The translations under genes were made by a program, and so were the position numbers. A stretch of DNA of 55,547 bases, taken from Desulfocapsa sp. GTDB taxonomy: Bacteria; Desulfobacterota; Desulfobulbia; Desulfobulbales; Desulfocapsaceae. Shown in pieces: positions 43,760-52,298 of this stretch. A model generated the notes under the pieces. It saw nothing but the letters and a program-made list of their open reading frames with translations. It did no database searches and was not told the origin of the DNA. Location of the stretch: positions 1 to 55,547 of the forward strand of contig JAIPEF010000004.1 of assembly GCA_021737265.1 (NCBI GenBank), read 5' to 3'. The first letter of the stretch is position 1. Each line of letters opens with the position of its first letter.

Positions 43760-43796
43760 GATCCGGAAGAGGGCAACCTTTTCCGGATTTTTTTTT
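43760..43796 (+). terminator. Rho-independent terminator between rplY and pth
   Basis: ATCCGGAA (43761-43768) pairs with TTCCGGAT (43781-43788), followed by a run of eight T. pth starts 15 bp later, so it may be partial read-through or have its own start. Confidence 0.88.
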
Positions 43797-43810
43797 AAAG
43801 AGAATTGAAC

Positions 43811-44404
43811 GTGGATGAAGAGACGTATTTGATTGCAGGGTTAGGCAATCCCGGCCCAAGTTATGAGAACACCAGGCATAATGTGGGGTTTCAGGTCGTC
43901 GATAGTATCGCTCGCAGTCAAGGGCTTTCTCTCGATCAAAACAAATGGGATGCCCTCTATTGCGGTGGATCTTTCTGGGGGGCGCGTATTTTTCTGGTCA
44001 AACCCCAAACCTATATGAACCTTTCCGGTAAAGCTGTTGTCCGGTTTGCAGATTTTTTTAAAATCAGCCCTGGTAACATTCTTGTTGTTCACGATGACCT
44101 TGATATGCGTCCAGGTCGTGTAAAGCTTGTGACAACCGGAGGAGCGGGCGGCCATAACGGGATTCGTTCACTGATTCATTGCCTGGGGACAAAAGATTTT
44201 TACAGGTTAAAATACGGAATCGGAAGGCCGGGTCAGAATGGTTTCCATGCCGAGATGCCTGTGGATCGTTTTGTCTTGACTTCCTTTTCTGCTGACGAAC
44301 AAAAATTGCTTGATGAAAGAATGTCTGTACTTGCTGAAGGGATAAAGGCATTTATAACCTCGGGCGCTCAGCAAGCCATGAATATTCTCAATGCGGTGAA
44401 ATAG
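43811..44404 (+). CDS. pth: Peptidyl-tRNA hydrolase
   Basis: This 197-residue enzyme frees tRNA from prematurely released peptidyl-tRNA. The active-site motifs are visible: AGLGNPGPSYENTRHNVGF (Asn and catalytic His), LVKPQTYMNLSG, VVHDDLDM and GGAGGHNGIRS. The GTG at 43811 (AAAGAG 8 bp upstream) is chosen over a TTG at 43805 that sits too close to that site. It directly follows the rplY terminator; the rplY-pth order is widespread. Confidence 0.95.
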   Translation: MDEETYLIAGLGNPGPSYENTRHNVGFQVVDSIARSQGLSLDQNKWDALYCGGSFWGARIFLVKPQTYMNLSGKAVVRFADFFKISPGNILVVHDDLDMRPGRVKLVTTGGAGGHNGIRSLIHCLGTKDFYRLKYGIGRPGQNGFHAEMPVDRFVLTSFSADEQKLLDERMSVLAEGIKAFITSGAQQAMNILNAVK

Positions 44405-44620
44405 GCTTAATTTTGACACCTGACAAGCTGTTGTTTTTTCAGAGCACTTTTGTGGAAAGTATGGTATGTTAAGTATTTGGTGTTATAAAAAAGTGTTATT
44501 GGTTTAGCTTTAAGGATAGTCTGACAGGTCGTTCTGTCGCAGGTAGGCACGTCCTCATCTGTTGTGTGAGGAGTATTCTCATTCCCCATGAAAATAGATG
44601 TCTGAATCTGAATTTTTTCC

Positions 44621-44626
44621 AGGAGG
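44621..44626 (+). promoter_or_regulatory. Ribosome-binding site deciding a TTG start of carD
   Basis: AGGAGG ends 5 bp before TTG at 44632. No ATG is in frame near it, so this site fixes the unusual start. Confidence 0.85.
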
Positions 44627-44631
44627 AAACT

Positions 44632-45111
44632 TTGTTTATTGAAGGCGATATGGCCGTTTATCCGGCCCATGGAGTAGGTGTTATAGAGTCCATCGAAACG
44701 CAGACTATTGCTGGAGTTGATCAGGATTTTTATGTTATGAAAATTCTTGATAATGACATGAAAATCATGATTCCCACAGCGAGTAGTGACAATGTTGGGC
44801 TCCGCGCTATCATCAGCAAGAAAGAAGCTGAAACTGTAATGGCGATACTTGGAGATCGTGATTCTGAGATTGGTTCACAGACCTGGAATCGCCGTTATCG
44901 AGAGTATATGGAAAAAATCAAAACCGGCTCAATCCATGAAGTGGCTGCAGTCCTTCGAGACTTGTATTTGTTGAGTGTTGACAAAGATCTTTCCTACGGT
45001 GAACGGAAGATGATGGATACCGCCAAAAGTCTGCTGGTGACTGAGATTTCACTTGCCAGAAAAGTTGATGGATCCAAAATCGAAACCCTTATTGAGGACA
45101 TGTTTAACTAA
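44632..45111 (+). CDS. carD: CarD family transcriptional regulator
   Basis: This protein of about 159 residues binds RNA polymerase beta and stabilises open promoter complexes. The N-terminal RNAP-interaction domain reads FIEGDMAVYPAHGVGVIESIE and the C-terminal helical DNA-binding domain contains WNRRYREYMEKIKTGS and LSYGERKMMDTAKSLLVTEI. A longer frame opens at 44566, but AGGAGG directly before the TTG at 44632 and family alignment (MFxxGDxAVYPAHGVG) show that TTG is the start. Upstream there are about 230 bp without genes. CarD is common in deltaproteobacteria, where it is needed for rRNA and stress promoters. Confidence 0.94.
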   Translation: MFIEGDMAVYPAHGVGVIESIETQTIAGVDQDFYVMKILDNDMKIMIPTASSDNVGLRAIISKKEAETVMAILGDRDSEIGSQTWNRRYREYMEKIKTGSIHEVAAVLRDLYLLSVDKDLSYGERKMMDTAKSLLVTEISLARKVDGSKIETLIEDMFN

Positions 45112-45176
45112 GGTTTTTTATTGTCAGTAGTATTGTATCTCCCCATCTTAAACCATCCTACGCATGGCATCATGTC

Positions 45177-46136
45177 ATGACAACGTCCTATTCGAATTCT
45201 ATCTCGTCTGAACAGGGTAAGCCTGTGGTGAACCTATTGGTCACCTCAGAACATGGCGGCAGCAGATTTGATCATTTCCTTGTGCAGTTTATACCGGAAA
45301 TATCAAGAACCCACCTTATTCATTCCATTCGTGAGGGAATGCTGTCTGTTGACGGTAAAAAAAAGAAAAGCAGTTATCGTTTAAAACCTGGAGAGAACAT
45401 CAGCGGTACCATATTTCAACCATCTCCTCCGGTATTGATTGCGCAAAAGGTACCGTTTGATGTCCTTCTTGAAGATGAGCATCTTCTGATTCTTTCCAAA
45501 CCGCCTGGAATTGTGGTTCATCCTGCAAGTGGTAATCCTGACGGCACTCTTGTCAACGGGCTGATCTATCATTGCCGGGAGATTGCTGAGGTTGGTGAGC
45601 AGATTCGACCAGGTATTGTTCATCGCCTGGATAAAGATACTTCAGGAATTATGGTAGTTGCCAAGACTGAGAAATCCCATCGACTGCTGGCGGATGCATT
45701 TAAGGCCAGAACTATTGATAAGGAGTATCTGGCACTGGTGTTTGGTGATTTTCAGCAGAGTAGTGGTCGTATTGTGGCGCCCATTGGCCGGCATCCTGTG
45801 AATCGTCAGAAAATGGCAGTGTGTGAAGAGGGGAGAGGAAGATATGCTGCCAGCAATTGGGAGATTGTTGAAAAATTCCAATCAGGAGTTAGTCTTCTTC
45901 GGATTCGTATAGAAACCGGAAGAACCCATCAGATACGGGTTCATATGGCTTCATTCGGACATCCGGTTGCCGGAGATCGTCTTTATGGTCGGGCAAGGAA
46001 TACCAGCTATTTTCCCCGACAGATGTTGCATGCCCATAGGCTACGCTTTACTCATCCCATAAGCGGGAAAAAACTGACAGTCTTTGCACCACTGTGGCCT
46101 GACTTTCAGGGGATACTGGATACACTCCGATCATGA
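45177..46136 (+). CDS. RluA/RluD family 23S rRNA pseudouridine synthase
   Basis: This 319-residue protein has an N-terminal S4 RNA-binding domain (SRFDHFLVQFIPEISRTHLIHSIREGMLSVDGK, about 25-60) and a catalytic domain with HRLDKDTSGIMVVAKT (catalytic Asp), LVNGLIYHC and GRTHQIRVHMASFGHPVAGD. The layout equals RluD, which modifies helix 69 of 23S rRNA, but other paralogues (RluC, RluA) cannot be excluded. The ATG at 45177 lacks a strong site; a GTG some 15 codons later is an alternative. It lies 65 bp after carD and 33 bp before coaE. Confidence 0.93.
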   Translation: MTTSYSNSISSEQGKPVVNLLVTSEHGGSRFDHFLVQFIPEISRTHLIHSIREGMLSVDGKKKKSSYRLKPGENISGTIFQPSPPVLIAQKVPFDVLLEDEHLLILSKPPGIVVHPASGNPDGTLVNGLIYHCREIAEVGEQIRPGIVHRLDKDTSGIMVVAKTEKSHRLLADAFKARTIDKEYLALVFGDFQQSSGRIVAPIGRHPVNRQKMAVCEEGRGRYAASNWEIVEKFQSGVSLLRIRIETGRTHQIRVHMASFGHPVAGDRLYGRARNTSYFPRQMLHAHRLRFTHPISGKKLTVFAPLWPDFQGILDTLRS

Positions 46137-46169
46137 TTTGCAAGCAGCCCCATAAAAAACATTGAGATT

Positions 46170-46793
46170 ATGAAGATAGCCGTTACGGGAGGGATGGGCT
46201 CCGGGAAAAGTGTGGTGGGCAAGGCACTGGCTGATATGATTGGTGCTGTTAGCGTCAGTGCAGACACCCTTTGTCGAGAACTACTGATTGTAGGAAATCC
46301 TGGGTGGCTAAGAATGCAGAAGAGTTTTGGCTCTGCTTTTTTTTTAGAAGACCGTCAGGTGAACAGGCCGGTGTTGCGCAAAGCTGTTTTTTCTGATCCC
46401 GTTGTTCGTGAAAAACTTGATGCACTTTTGCATCCACTAGTCCGTCAAGAGTTGTTTGCTCTTTTTAGAGTCGCTGAACAGAAGGGTGTTGATCTGGTTG
46501 CAGAAGTTCCTCTTCTTTTTGAAAAAGGATGGCAGGTTGACTTTGACTACACCATAGTCGTCTTTTCAGCTGCTGACATTTGTATTGAAAGGGTCATGGC
46601 GCGGGACCTTGTGTCAAGGGATGATGCCCAGGAAAGTATCTCTTCTCAGGTGCCCCTTGCCGACAAAGTGAATCTCGGTGACGCGGTCATAGATAATTCC
46701 GGGCCACTGAGTGTAACCCTTGAACAGGTGAAGCAACTTGTAGGGAAATTAGCTGGAGAGTCTAATTTTAAAGGAAAAACTAAAGAAGAGTGA
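46170..46793 (+). CDS. coaE: Dephospho-CoA kinase
   Basis: This 207-residue P-loop kinase phosphorylates the 3'-hydroxyl of dephospho-CoA, the last step of coenzyme A synthesis. The P-loop is GGMGSGKSVVGKAL (8-21), the substrate region is VSADTLCREL, HPLVRQEL lies near 90, and VAEVPLLFEKGWQVDFD is the typical acceptor-site motif. NSGPLSVTLEQVKQL near the end matches the family. It lies 33 bp after the RluD-like gene, and the long rho leader begins right after it. Confidence 0.95.
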   Translation: MKIAVTGGMGSGKSVVGKALADMIGAVSVSADTLCRELLIVGNPGWLRMQKSFGSAFFLEDRQVNRPVLRKAVFSDPVVREKLDALLHPLVRQELFALFRVAEQKGVDLVAEVPLLFEKGWQVDFDYTIVVFSAADICIERVMARDLVSRDDAQESISSQVPLADKVNLGDAVIDNSGPLSVTLEQVKQLVGKLAGESNFKGKTKEE

Positions 46794-47212
46794 AAAGTGC
46801 TTGACAGCTTTTTACGGAAACCTTACTATGACCACAGATCAACTCTAATCCTGCCTGACACCTGATCAAAAAGAATATAATAATTCGATGAAATAACCAT
46901 CAGTCATTAAAACTGATTTCGTGTGGAGACTTTGATCCATACTGTGCCCATAACTTTTTACTATTTAATCTTTTCTTTATACTCCCATCGTCTATTATCG
47001 CATAGTCAGCTCACTTATAGAGTCGCTAATCCTTCGTTGTAAACTTCTACCGTTTGATACTACTTTGATAATTTGCCACTAAATGTGGGGAAAAAAGTCT
47101 ACTGTAATTGTATGATTTGATAACTACTCTTTGTCATATCTGGCAAAGAACTATTCACTCTATAATCTAACCGCTACCCGCCAAACAGCCTCACAACAGG
47201 AGAACTGAATTA
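46794..47212 (+). promoter_or_regulatory. Long rho leader with strong promoter, no gene seen
   Basis: These 419 bp precede rho. The promoter at 46801-46829 implies a leader of about 375 nt. The stretch 46930-47010 is poor in G and rich in C and T, as expected for a Rho loading (rut-like) site. No convincing leader peptide was found. Confidence 0.5.
46801..46829 (+). promoter_or_regulatory. Near-consensus sigma-70 promoter upstream of rho
   Basis: TTGACA (46801-46806), a spacer of exactly 17 bp and TACTAT (46824-46829). It starts 8 bp after the coaE stop codon and points at rho. Confidence 0.75.
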
Positions 47213-48463
47213 ATGAATCTGGCTGAATTAAAACTCAAGAAAATTGTCGACCTCGTCAAGCTTGGACGTAAGCTCAAGGTGGAGGGGGTCAATAACCTGC
47301 GTAAGCAGGAACTCATTTTTGCCATCCTTCAGGCTCAGGCAGATAAAGATGGAATAATGCGTGGCAGTGGTGTGCTCGAGATTCTTCCAGACGGGTTTGG
47401 TTTTCTGAGGGCACCTGATTATAATTACCTTCCCGGCCCCGATGATATCTATGTTTCACCCTCCCAGATACGTCGTCTTGGGTTGCGTACCGGAGATACC
47501 ATTGATGGGCAAGTCAGGGCTCCAAAAGATGGTGAGAGATATTTGGCTTTGCTCAAAGTGGAGTCCATCAACTTTGATGCTCCTGAGGAAGCGAAGAAAA
47601 AGACTGTCTTTGGAAATTTAACCCCTCTTCATCCTGAAGAAAAATTCAATCTTGAGGGTGAGCCTGATAATTATTCCATGCGCCTGATGGAAATGATGTG
47701 TCCTCTTGGAAAAGGACAGCGTGGTTTGATTGTCGCTCCTCCCAGAACAGGAAAAACAGTTCTTATTCAAAAGCTTGCTAACGCCATTGCCAGCAATCAC
47801 AAGGAAGTGTATCTTATTATTCTCCTCATTGATGAGCGTCCGGAAGAGGTTACGGAAATGGAGCGGACAGTGACCACTGCCGAGGTGGTCAGTTCAACCT
47901 TTGATGAGCCTCCTCAGCGCCATATCCAGGTTGCGGAAATGGTCATTGAGAAGGCAAAACGACTGGTAGAACATAAGAAAGATGTGGTTATTCTCCTTGA
48001 CAGTATCACCCGTCTGGCCCGAGCGTATAACACCGTCACTCCTGCCAGTGGGAAAATTCTTTCGGGTGGGGTGGAGGCCAATGCCCTGCATCGTCCCAAA
48101 CGATTTTTTGGAGCTGCAAGAAATATTGAAGAAGGTGGCAGTCTGACAATTATTGCGTCTGCCCTTGTAGAAACTGGAAGTCGGATGGATGAAGTGATCT
48201 TTGAGGAATTCAAGGGTACCGGTAACATGGAAGTTGTTCTGGACCGCAAAATGTCAGACAGGCGTATCTTTCCTGCCATCGATGTCAAACGTTCCGGAAC
48301 CCGCAAGGAAGATTTGCTTCTGAGTCCCGATGTCCTTAACCGTGTCTGGATCCTGCGCAAGCTCCTTGCCTCGATGAACCCTGCCAGTGGAATGGAGTTT
48401 CTTCTTGATAAACTGAAACACCAGAAGACTAATGAAGATTTTTTTGACTCCATGAATAGCTAA
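47213..48463 (+). CDS. rho: Transcription termination factor Rho
   Basis: This 416-residue hexameric RNA helicase ends transcription. The N-terminal Rho_N segment ([21 protein letters not shown]), the cold-shock-like RNA-binding domain ([25 protein letters not shown]), the Walker [13 protein letters not shown] (about 177-188), Walker [17 protein letters not shown] and the Q/R loops ([20 protein letters not shown]) are all present. Length is near E. coli Rho (419), with no inserted domain. Start at the ATG at 47213 with ACAGGAGA upstream. A long leader suggests autoregulation. rpmE follows after 113 bp. Confidence 0.98.
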   Translation: MNLAELKLKKIVDLVKLGRKLKVEGVNNLRKQELIFAILQAQADKDGIMRGSGVLEILPDGFGFLRAPDYNYLPGPDDIYVSPSQIRRLGLRTGDTIDGQVRAPKDGERYLALLKVESINFDAPEEAKKKTVFGNLTPLHPEEKFNLEGEPDNYSMRLMEMMCPLGKGQRGLIVAPPRTGKTVLIQKLANAIASNHKEVYLIILLIDERPEEVTEMERTVTTAEVVSSTFDEPPQRHIQVAEMVIEKAKRLVEHKKDVVILLDSITRLARAYNTVTPASGKILSGGVEANALHRPKRFFGAARNIEEGGSLTIIASALVETGSRMDEVIFEEFKGTGNMEVVLDRKMSDRRIFPAIDVKRSGTRKEDLLLSPDVLNRVWILRKLLASMNPASGMEFLLDKLKHQKTNEDFFDSMNS

Positions 48464-48576
48464 GATATCTGTTTTTGGTTGAAATTCCTGTCCAGTTTAT
48501 TATATTCTTCTTCTTTTCAAATATAAAAAGACAAATGTGTACCGAGAGGGCACGTATTTTTTAAGGAATAAACATT

Positions 48577-48792
48577 ATGAGAAGCGACATACATCCTGAG
48601 TATCATAAAATTACAGCTGTTTGTGGTTGCGGAAACGAGGTTGAGCTCGGTTCGGTTGATACAGAAATGACTGTTGAAATCTGTTCTGCCTGTCATCCTT
48701 TCTTCACCGGAAAACAGAAACTGATTGATACCGCTGGTCGGATTGAGAAGTTTAAGAAACGCTACGCTAAACACTTCGAAAACAAAAAGTAA
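48577..48792 (+). CDS. rpmE: 50S ribosomal protein L31 (zinc-binding type)
   Basis: This 71-residue ribosomal protein begins [19 protein letters not shown] and contains the second cysteine pair in [15 protein letters not shown], giving the zinc-binding (C+) form of L31. The basic tail ([10 protein letters not shown]) is normal. It is preceded by AAGGA and lies between rho and prfA, an order seen in many proteobacteria. Confidence 0.96.
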   Translation: MRSDIHPEYHKITAVCGCGNEVELGSVDTEMTVEICSACHPFFTGKQKLIDTAGRIEKFKKRYAKHFENKK

Positions 48793-48814
48793 TTTTTATA
48801 GCGTAACACCACCA

Positions 48815-48899
48815 CAGATTCATTCGTTTGGTCTCGTCGTAAAGTTTTAACTATTGCGCCAGATAAGCGTAGACTCCAAAACCATAATAAATGAATCTG
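48815..48899. repeat. Palindromic element between rpmE and prfA
   Basis: CAGATTCATT (48815-48824) is the perfect complement of AATGAATCTG (48890-48899), with weaker inner pairing (GGTCT/AGACTCC). It lacks a T-run, so it is not a clear terminator. Its inner TTCGTTTGG..GTCT and CTATTGCGCC words resemble parts of the element at 41677-41783 read on the other strand, so the two may be related. Confidence 0.5.
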
Positions 48900-49022
48900 A
48901 TGTGATGCACTGTTAAATTGTTAACGTTGTACCTTGAAGTAGTCTCTTGTTGATCCACAGCCTGTTAATATTGGCTGTGGATTTTCTGTTTTACCCCTTC
49001 GACCTTTTCTTTTGGCACTGCC

Positions 49023-50093
49023 ATGATAGATAGACTGACCGACCTAAACGAGAAAATATCTCACCTTGAGGGAAGACTCTCTGATCCTTCCTTGACCGGT
49101 GATCAGAAGGAATTCCAGAAGGTTGCTCAGGAGCATTCTCATCTATCAAAACTTCAGAAACTTTATAATGAACTGGATGGTGTTGTCTCTGACATTAAAG
49201 GCAACCGTGATCTCCTCCACGAAGGCGATGATGATGAGGAACTGCTGGATCTTGCAAGAGAAGAGATAGAGGAATTGCTCGTTCGGGAACAGCAACTGGA
49301 AAAAGATATTATGCTTCTGCTCCTGCCCAAAGATCCAAACGATGAGCGGAATACCTTTCTTGAAATTCGGGCTGGAACTGGCGGTGATGAAGCGGCACTT
49401 TTTGTTGCCGACCTTTTTCGCATGTACTCCCGATATGCTGAGTCACAGGGGTGGAAAGTAGAAGTTATGACCTCCAGTCCTCTCGGGATTGGCGGTTTCA
49501 AAGAGATTGTTGCCCTTATCAGCGGAACGGCAGTCTTCTCCAGGCTCAAATACGAAAGTGGAGTCCACCGTGTCCAGCGTGTCCCGGCAACGGAAACCCA
49601 GGGGCGCATTCATACCTCAGCGGTTACTGTGGCAATACTTCCAGAAGCGGATGAAGTTGAACTCAACATCGCTAACCATGAACTCAAGTTTGATGTATAC
49701 CGTGCCTCCGGTCCTGGTGGTCAGTCTGTAAATACTACAGATTCTGCCGTTCGTATTACCCATCTTCCCACTGGTCTGGTGGTGACCTGTCAGGATGAAA
49801 AGTCACAGCACAAAAATAAAGCCAAGGCTCTCACTGTCCTTCGGGCACGGCTTTTAGATAAGCTTGAACAGGAACATCATGATCGTATATCACTTGACCG
49901 GAAAAGTCAGGTGGGAAGTGGTGATCGCAGTGAACGTATTCGAACCTATAATTTCCCCCAGGGGAGAATGACTGATCATCGTATCAATCTGACCCTCTAC
50001 AAGCTTGATGCCATTATGGCAGGGAAACTCGATGAGGTCCTCACGCCGCTTATCGTCCACGATCAGGAAGAAAAATTCAAAAAGATCCAGTAG
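49023..50093 (+). CDS. prfA: Peptide chain release factor 1
   Basis: This 356-residue factor ends translation at UAA and UAG. The catalytic GGQ is in [25 protein letters not shown]. The codon-reading region (domain 2) includes [21 protein letters not shown] with the PAT-type tripeptide PAT that separates RF1 from RF2 (SPF). The N-terminal coiled-coil domain spans about 1-100. It begins at 49023 and is followed 21 bp later by prmC, which methylates its GGQ glutamine. Confidence 0.97.
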   Translation: MIDRLTDLNEKISHLEGRLSDPSLTGDQKEFQKVAQEHSHLSKLQKLYNELDGVVSDIKGNRDLLHEGDDDEELLDLAREEIEELLVREQQLEKDIMLLLLPKDPNDERNTFLEIRAGTGGDEAALFVADLFRMYSRYAESQGWKVEVMTSSPLGIGGFKEIVALISGTAVFSRLKYESGVHRVQRVPATETQGRIHTSAVTVAILPEADEVELNIANHELKFDVYRASGPGGQSVNTTDSAVRITHLPTGLVVTCQDEKSQHKNKAKALTVLRARLLDKLEQEHHDRISLDRKSQVGSGDRSERIRTYNFPQGRMTDHRINLTLYKLDAIMAGKLDEVLTPLIVHDQEEKFKKIQ

Positions 50094-50114
50094 ATGCAGG
50101 TCTGAGGGTTGGAT

Positions 50115-50999
50115 GTGCTGATTCGTGATCTTCTCCAGTTAGCCGCTTTCCGGCTAGAAAAAGCTGGTGTTGAATATTCTGAGAGAGATGTAGAATTGCT
50201 CCTTGGTCATTGTCTTGGAAAATCCAGAACAGAGCTCTATTTGATGTCTGGAGAAGTGATTTCTGAAAAAAGTGAATCACAATTTTTCAAGCTTCTTCTA
50301 CAGCGTGAACAGCGTATTCCCCTGGCCTATATTCTCGGGACCCAGGAATTCTGGTCCCTTGATTTTATTGTCAGCCCTGCTGTTCTGATCCCAAGACCTG
50401 AAACTGAACTGTTGCTTGAAAAAGGGATCGCACTCTGGCGGGAACATCCTGATAATAGAGGGAAAATTCTTGATCTCTGCTGCGGCAGTGGTGTTATCGC
50501 TGTGGTTCTTGCCAAAGAGCTTGGCATACCTGTGCTGGCAGTGGATATTTCCCTGGATGCCCTTCGCATCGCCCGGATAAATGCTAAGCACCACGGGGTT
50601 TCTCATCTTATATCTTTTATTCAGGCAGACTTGTTGTCAGCTTTTTCTCCCGTACCCTGTTTCTCTTTTGTTTTTTCAAACCCCCCTTATGTCAGTAGAG
50701 AGGCACTTGAGAAAGGGTTACAACCTGAAGTAAGCAACTGTGAGCCGCATCTTGCCCTCGATGGAGGCAGGAAAGGGCTTGAAATAATAAAACGAATGCG
50801 AGATGAATTGTCTCTGAGGCTTTTTCCGGGAGCACAGCTTCTTATGGAGATAGGAGATGAGCAGGGAGATGATGTCTGTTCTCTGTTTACCACCAGGAAA
50901 AATGAGAAAGGATTGTTTTCACACCTTACAGTTGAAAAAGATTATAGTGGGCATGATCGTATTTTTCACGCACAAGTGGAAGATGAATTCCATAAATAA
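50115..50999 (+). CDS. prmC: Release factor glutamine N5-methyltransferase
   Basis: This SAM-dependent methyltransferase of about 294 residues methylates the GGQ glutamine of RF1 and RF2. The N-terminal helical domain (about 1-75) is followed by RIPLAYILGTQEFW and LIPRPETELLLEKG. The SAM motif is ILDLCCGSGVIAVVLAKEL, and the catalytic motif FSNPPYVSREAL. The GTG at 50115 with GAGGG 6 bp upstream is chosen; a TTG at 50109 is too close to that site. It follows prfA closely, the standard prfA-prmC pair. Confidence 0.95.
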   Translation: MLIRDLLQLAAFRLEKAGVEYSERDVELLLGHCLGKSRTELYLMSGEVISEKSESQFFKLLLQREQRIPLAYILGTQEFWSLDFIVSPAVLIPRPETELLLEKGIALWREHPDNRGKILDLCCGSGVIAVVLAKELGIPVLAVDISLDALRIARINAKHHGVSHLISFIQADLLSAFSPVPCFSFVFSNPPYVSREALEKGLQPEVSNCEPHLALDGGRKGLEIIKRMRDELSLRLFPGAQLLMEIGDEQGDDVCSLFTTRKNEKGLFSHLTVEKDYSGHDRIFHAQVEDEFHK

Positions 51000-51024
51000 A
51001 AAAACGCATTGAGTTGATTGTAAC

Positions 51025-52296
51025 ATGGAAAAATTAGTTATTGAAGGTGGAAAACCATTACATGGCGAGGTGAAGATCAGCGGGGCTAAAAATGCCGCCC
51101 TTCCACTCATTGCCGCTGCACTGCTTGCTCCCGGAGTGCATGTCCTCCATAATGTTCCTGATCTGCGAGACACCCGGACTATTCTTCGTCTTCTCGAGTC
51201 CCTTGGACTTACCTGGGAACGGCTGGGAGCCACATTGAGGATAGATGGAAGCGGACTGAAATACTCCGAGGCTTCCTACGATCTTGTTAAAACCATGAGG
51301 GCTTCTATTCTTGTGCTCGGCCCCCTTCTGGCCAGACTAGGGCGGGCAAAGGTCTCTCTGCCTGGTGGTTGTGCCATTGGCGCACGACCAATTAACTTTC
51401 ATCTCATGGGGTTTGAGCAGCTGGGTGTGCAGTGTGAACTTGAACATGGCTATGTCGACGCGCATATAGACGGGCGAATGCACGGCGGAACTGTCTGTTT
51501 TGATATTCCTTCGGTGACCGGGACTGAAAATCTTCTCATGGCAGCCTCACTAGCCAGAGGAACGACAAACATTAAAAATGCAGCCCGTGAGCCTGAGATC
51601 GGAAACCTGGTTGATATGCTCATTGCCATGGGTGCTGATATTGAGGGAAAAGACAGCGATCGTCTTACTGTTCATGGAGTTGAAAAACTTACCGCAGCTG
51701 AGAGTACAATCATTCCTGACCGGATTGAAGCTGGAACCTATGCCATAGCTGCGGGAGCTGCTGGCGGCGATGCAGTTATTCAGAATTGTGAACCTTCCCA
51801 TTTGCCTTCCCTTCTGGAAAAATTGCAATTGGCAGGAATCGGGGTGGACGTGGGAGATACCTTTTTTCGTGTTACTGCTCCGAAAGGCGTGAATACAATC
51901 AGACCAGTGGATGTGACCACCATGCCCTATCCCGGGTATCCAACGGATCTTCAGGCCCAGTTTATGGCCCTCATGGCCTGCAGCAACGGTGTCAGTGTTA
52001 TCCATGAAACCATCTTTGAAAACAGGTTTATGCATGTGGCCGAATTACAGCGAATGGGGGCACATATTCAGGTGGATGGGCGCATTGCAATGGTGAAGGG
52101 GGCAGGAGCCAATGCCCTGACCGGTGCCCAGGTTATGGCAACGGATTTGAGGGCAAGTTCTTCCCTTGTAATTGCCGGCCTTGCGGCCCAGGGCCGAACA
52201 GATATTTCAAGGATTTATCATCTGGAACGGGGCTATGAGGATATGGTGGAAAAATTGACCGGTCTGGGAGCAACTGTCTGGAAGGAAGAAGAATGA
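51025..52296 (+). CDS. murA: UDP-N-acetylglucosamine 1-carboxyvinyltransferase
   Basis: This 423-residue enzyme adds enolpyruvate to UDP-GlcNAc in the first committed step of peptidoglycan synthesis and is the fosfomycin target. The inverted alpha-beta barrel motifs start [24 protein letters not shown]. The catalytic cysteine lies in [23 protein letters not shown], so the Cys form is present and fosfomycin sensitivity would be expected at this site. [13 protein letters not shown] and [15 protein letters not shown] are conserved. It follows prmC by 25 bp and converges with the sensor-kinase gene 2 bp away. Confidence 0.97.
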   Translation: MEKLVIEGGKPLHGEVKISGAKNAALPLIAAALLAPGVHVLHNVPDLRDTRTILRLLESLGLTWERLGATLRIDGSGLKYSEASYDLVKTMRASILVLGPLLARLGRAKVSLPGGCAIGARPINFHLMGFEQLGVQCELEHGYVDAHIDGRMHGGTVCFDIPSVTGTENLLMAASLARGTTNIKNAAREPEIGNLVDMLIAMGADIEGKDSDRLTVHGVEKLTAAESTIIPDRIEAGTYAIAAGAAGGDAVIQNCEPSHLPSLLEKLQLAGIGVDVGDTFFRVTAPKGVNTIRPVDVTTMPYPGYPTDLQAQFMALMACSNGVSVIHETIFENRFMHVAELQRMGAHIQVDGRIAMVKGAGANALTGAQVMATDLRASSSLVIAGLAAQGRTDISRIYHLERGYEDMVEKLTGLGATVWKEEE

Positions 52297-52298
52297 AC

